From positions 1 to 64,000 of the forward strand of contig MHBK01000057.1 of the NCBI GenBank assembly GCA_001804865.1: DNA of 64,000 nt. Direction: 5' to 3'. Below the pieces are notes generated by a model. The model was given only the letters and a program-made list of their open reading frames with translations, had not been told where the DNA came from and ran no database searches. The translations under genes and the position numbers were made by a program. Positions 63,718 to 64,000 of this stretch are shown piece after piece; position 1 is the first letter of the stretch; the number at the start of each line of letters is the position of its first letter. This DNA is from Lentisphaerae bacterium GWF2_57_35 (GTDB lineage: Bacteria; Verrucomicrobiota; Kiritimatiellia; CAIQIC01; GWF2-57-35).

Positions 63718-64000
63718 CTAGCCCGGATACCGGTCGCGCAGTTCCTGGAAGGAGCGGAAGGCTTTGAAGTCATCTAAGCCGGCAAGGGATTGAATGGTGA
63801 TGCGGGCGCCGGTTTCGTGGATGGCGGCCACGGGATTCATGCCGCCGGTCACGACCATGCCGGCCCGGCCCGCGGCCACGGGGATGTCGAACAAGGATTG
63901 GCCCGGGCGGCCGATGGCCAGGATGCCGCCCAAGCCGTATTTCTCCATGTCCTTGCGAATGCGATGCACGTCGTCGATGGCCGCGGCGGGAATCTCCCGG
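63718..64000 (-). CDS. DUF128/NrpR-type regulatory domain protein (5' part outside window)
   Basis: Only the last 93 residues are visible; the frame is open to the window edge. The sequence GLGGILAIGRPGQSLFDIPVAAGRAGMVVTGGMNPVAAIHETG matches the DUF128 domain of NrpR, the nitrogen repressor of methanogens, in which this domain binds 2-oxoglutarate. Bacterial relatives exist but are poorly studied. Whether an N-terminal winged helix is present cannot be seen. It ends in RDRYPG just ahead of a REP palindrome and converges with the PcRGLX-like gene. Confidence 0.85.
   Translation of the reverse strand, partial: REIPAAAIDDVHRIRKDMEKYGLGGILAIGRPGQSLFDIPVAAGRAGMVVTGGMNPVAAIHETGARITIQSLAGLDDFKAFRSFQELRDRYPG

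Overview
The window looks like a chromosome segment of a Gram-negative, moderately GC-rich bacterium with an outer membrane: LpxA/FabZ, type II secretion genes, beta-barrel proteins, lipoproteins and Tat/Sec signal peptides are all present. Eukaryote-like Ser/Thr kinases, very large Ig/propeller surface proteins, a bacterial DUF128/NrpR-type gene and many dispersed palindromes suggest the PVC group (Verrucomicrobiota/Kiritimatiellota/Lentisphaerota type). That placement is inference; no rRNA is present to confirm it.

Layout. 1-10 kb is accessory DNA. It holds a group II intron reverse transcriptase cut by the window edge, a lower-GC three-gene cluster (PD-(D/E)XK nuclease-like protein, voltage-gated K+ channel, zinc-ribbon/TerB-like/HNH protein), a damaged PIN toxin with its partner, two copies of a ~317-bp highly structured repeat, and a truncated flavodoxin-like reductase. 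10-19 kb, minus strand, is a periplasmic [NiFe] hydrogenase operon (small subunit, large subunit, maturation protease) followed by a 1970-residue surface protein. 19-22 kb carries OsmC, SodC and a carbamoyltransferase. 22-35 kb is mostly core or conserved genes: pyrH-frr, a HEAT-type protein, a STAS protein, an SLA1-type protein, a radical SAM protein, an orphan histidine kinase, DUF1805, an M23 lipoprotein, DUF2092, a small winged helix protein and a PHP phosphatase.

35-46.6 kb, minus strand, contains fabZ-lpxA-gspD-gspE-gspF as one tightly packed unit, a DinG-like helicase, tRNA-Gly(GCC), two overlapping outer-membrane barrel genes and glgC. 47-52 kb, plus strand, is a secreted cassette: an unknown exported protein, a class 3 lipase, and a protein whose layout resembles the N-terminal lipid-transfer module of eukaryotic vitellogenin/MTP. 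52-57 kb has two Ser/Thr kinases (one fused to leucine-rich repeats and a C-type lectin-like domain) and an ABC_sub_bind lipoprotein. 57.6-64 kb has a Na+/H+ antiporter, an antitoxin with a decayed ParE toxin, a large secreted PcRGLX-like protein and the end of a DUF128 gene.

Themes: (1) export and the cell envelope dominate; (2) hydrogen metabolism sits beside oxidative-stress genes; (3) toxin genes are broken while partner ORFs are open; (4) several families of palindromic repeats occupy gene ends and intergenic DNA, in two cases supplying the stop codon. The strongest candidates for new biology are the lipase/lipid-transfer cassette (47199-51785), the nuclease/channel/HNH cluster (2738-5664), and the structured repeat whose two copies show a compensatory base-pair change.
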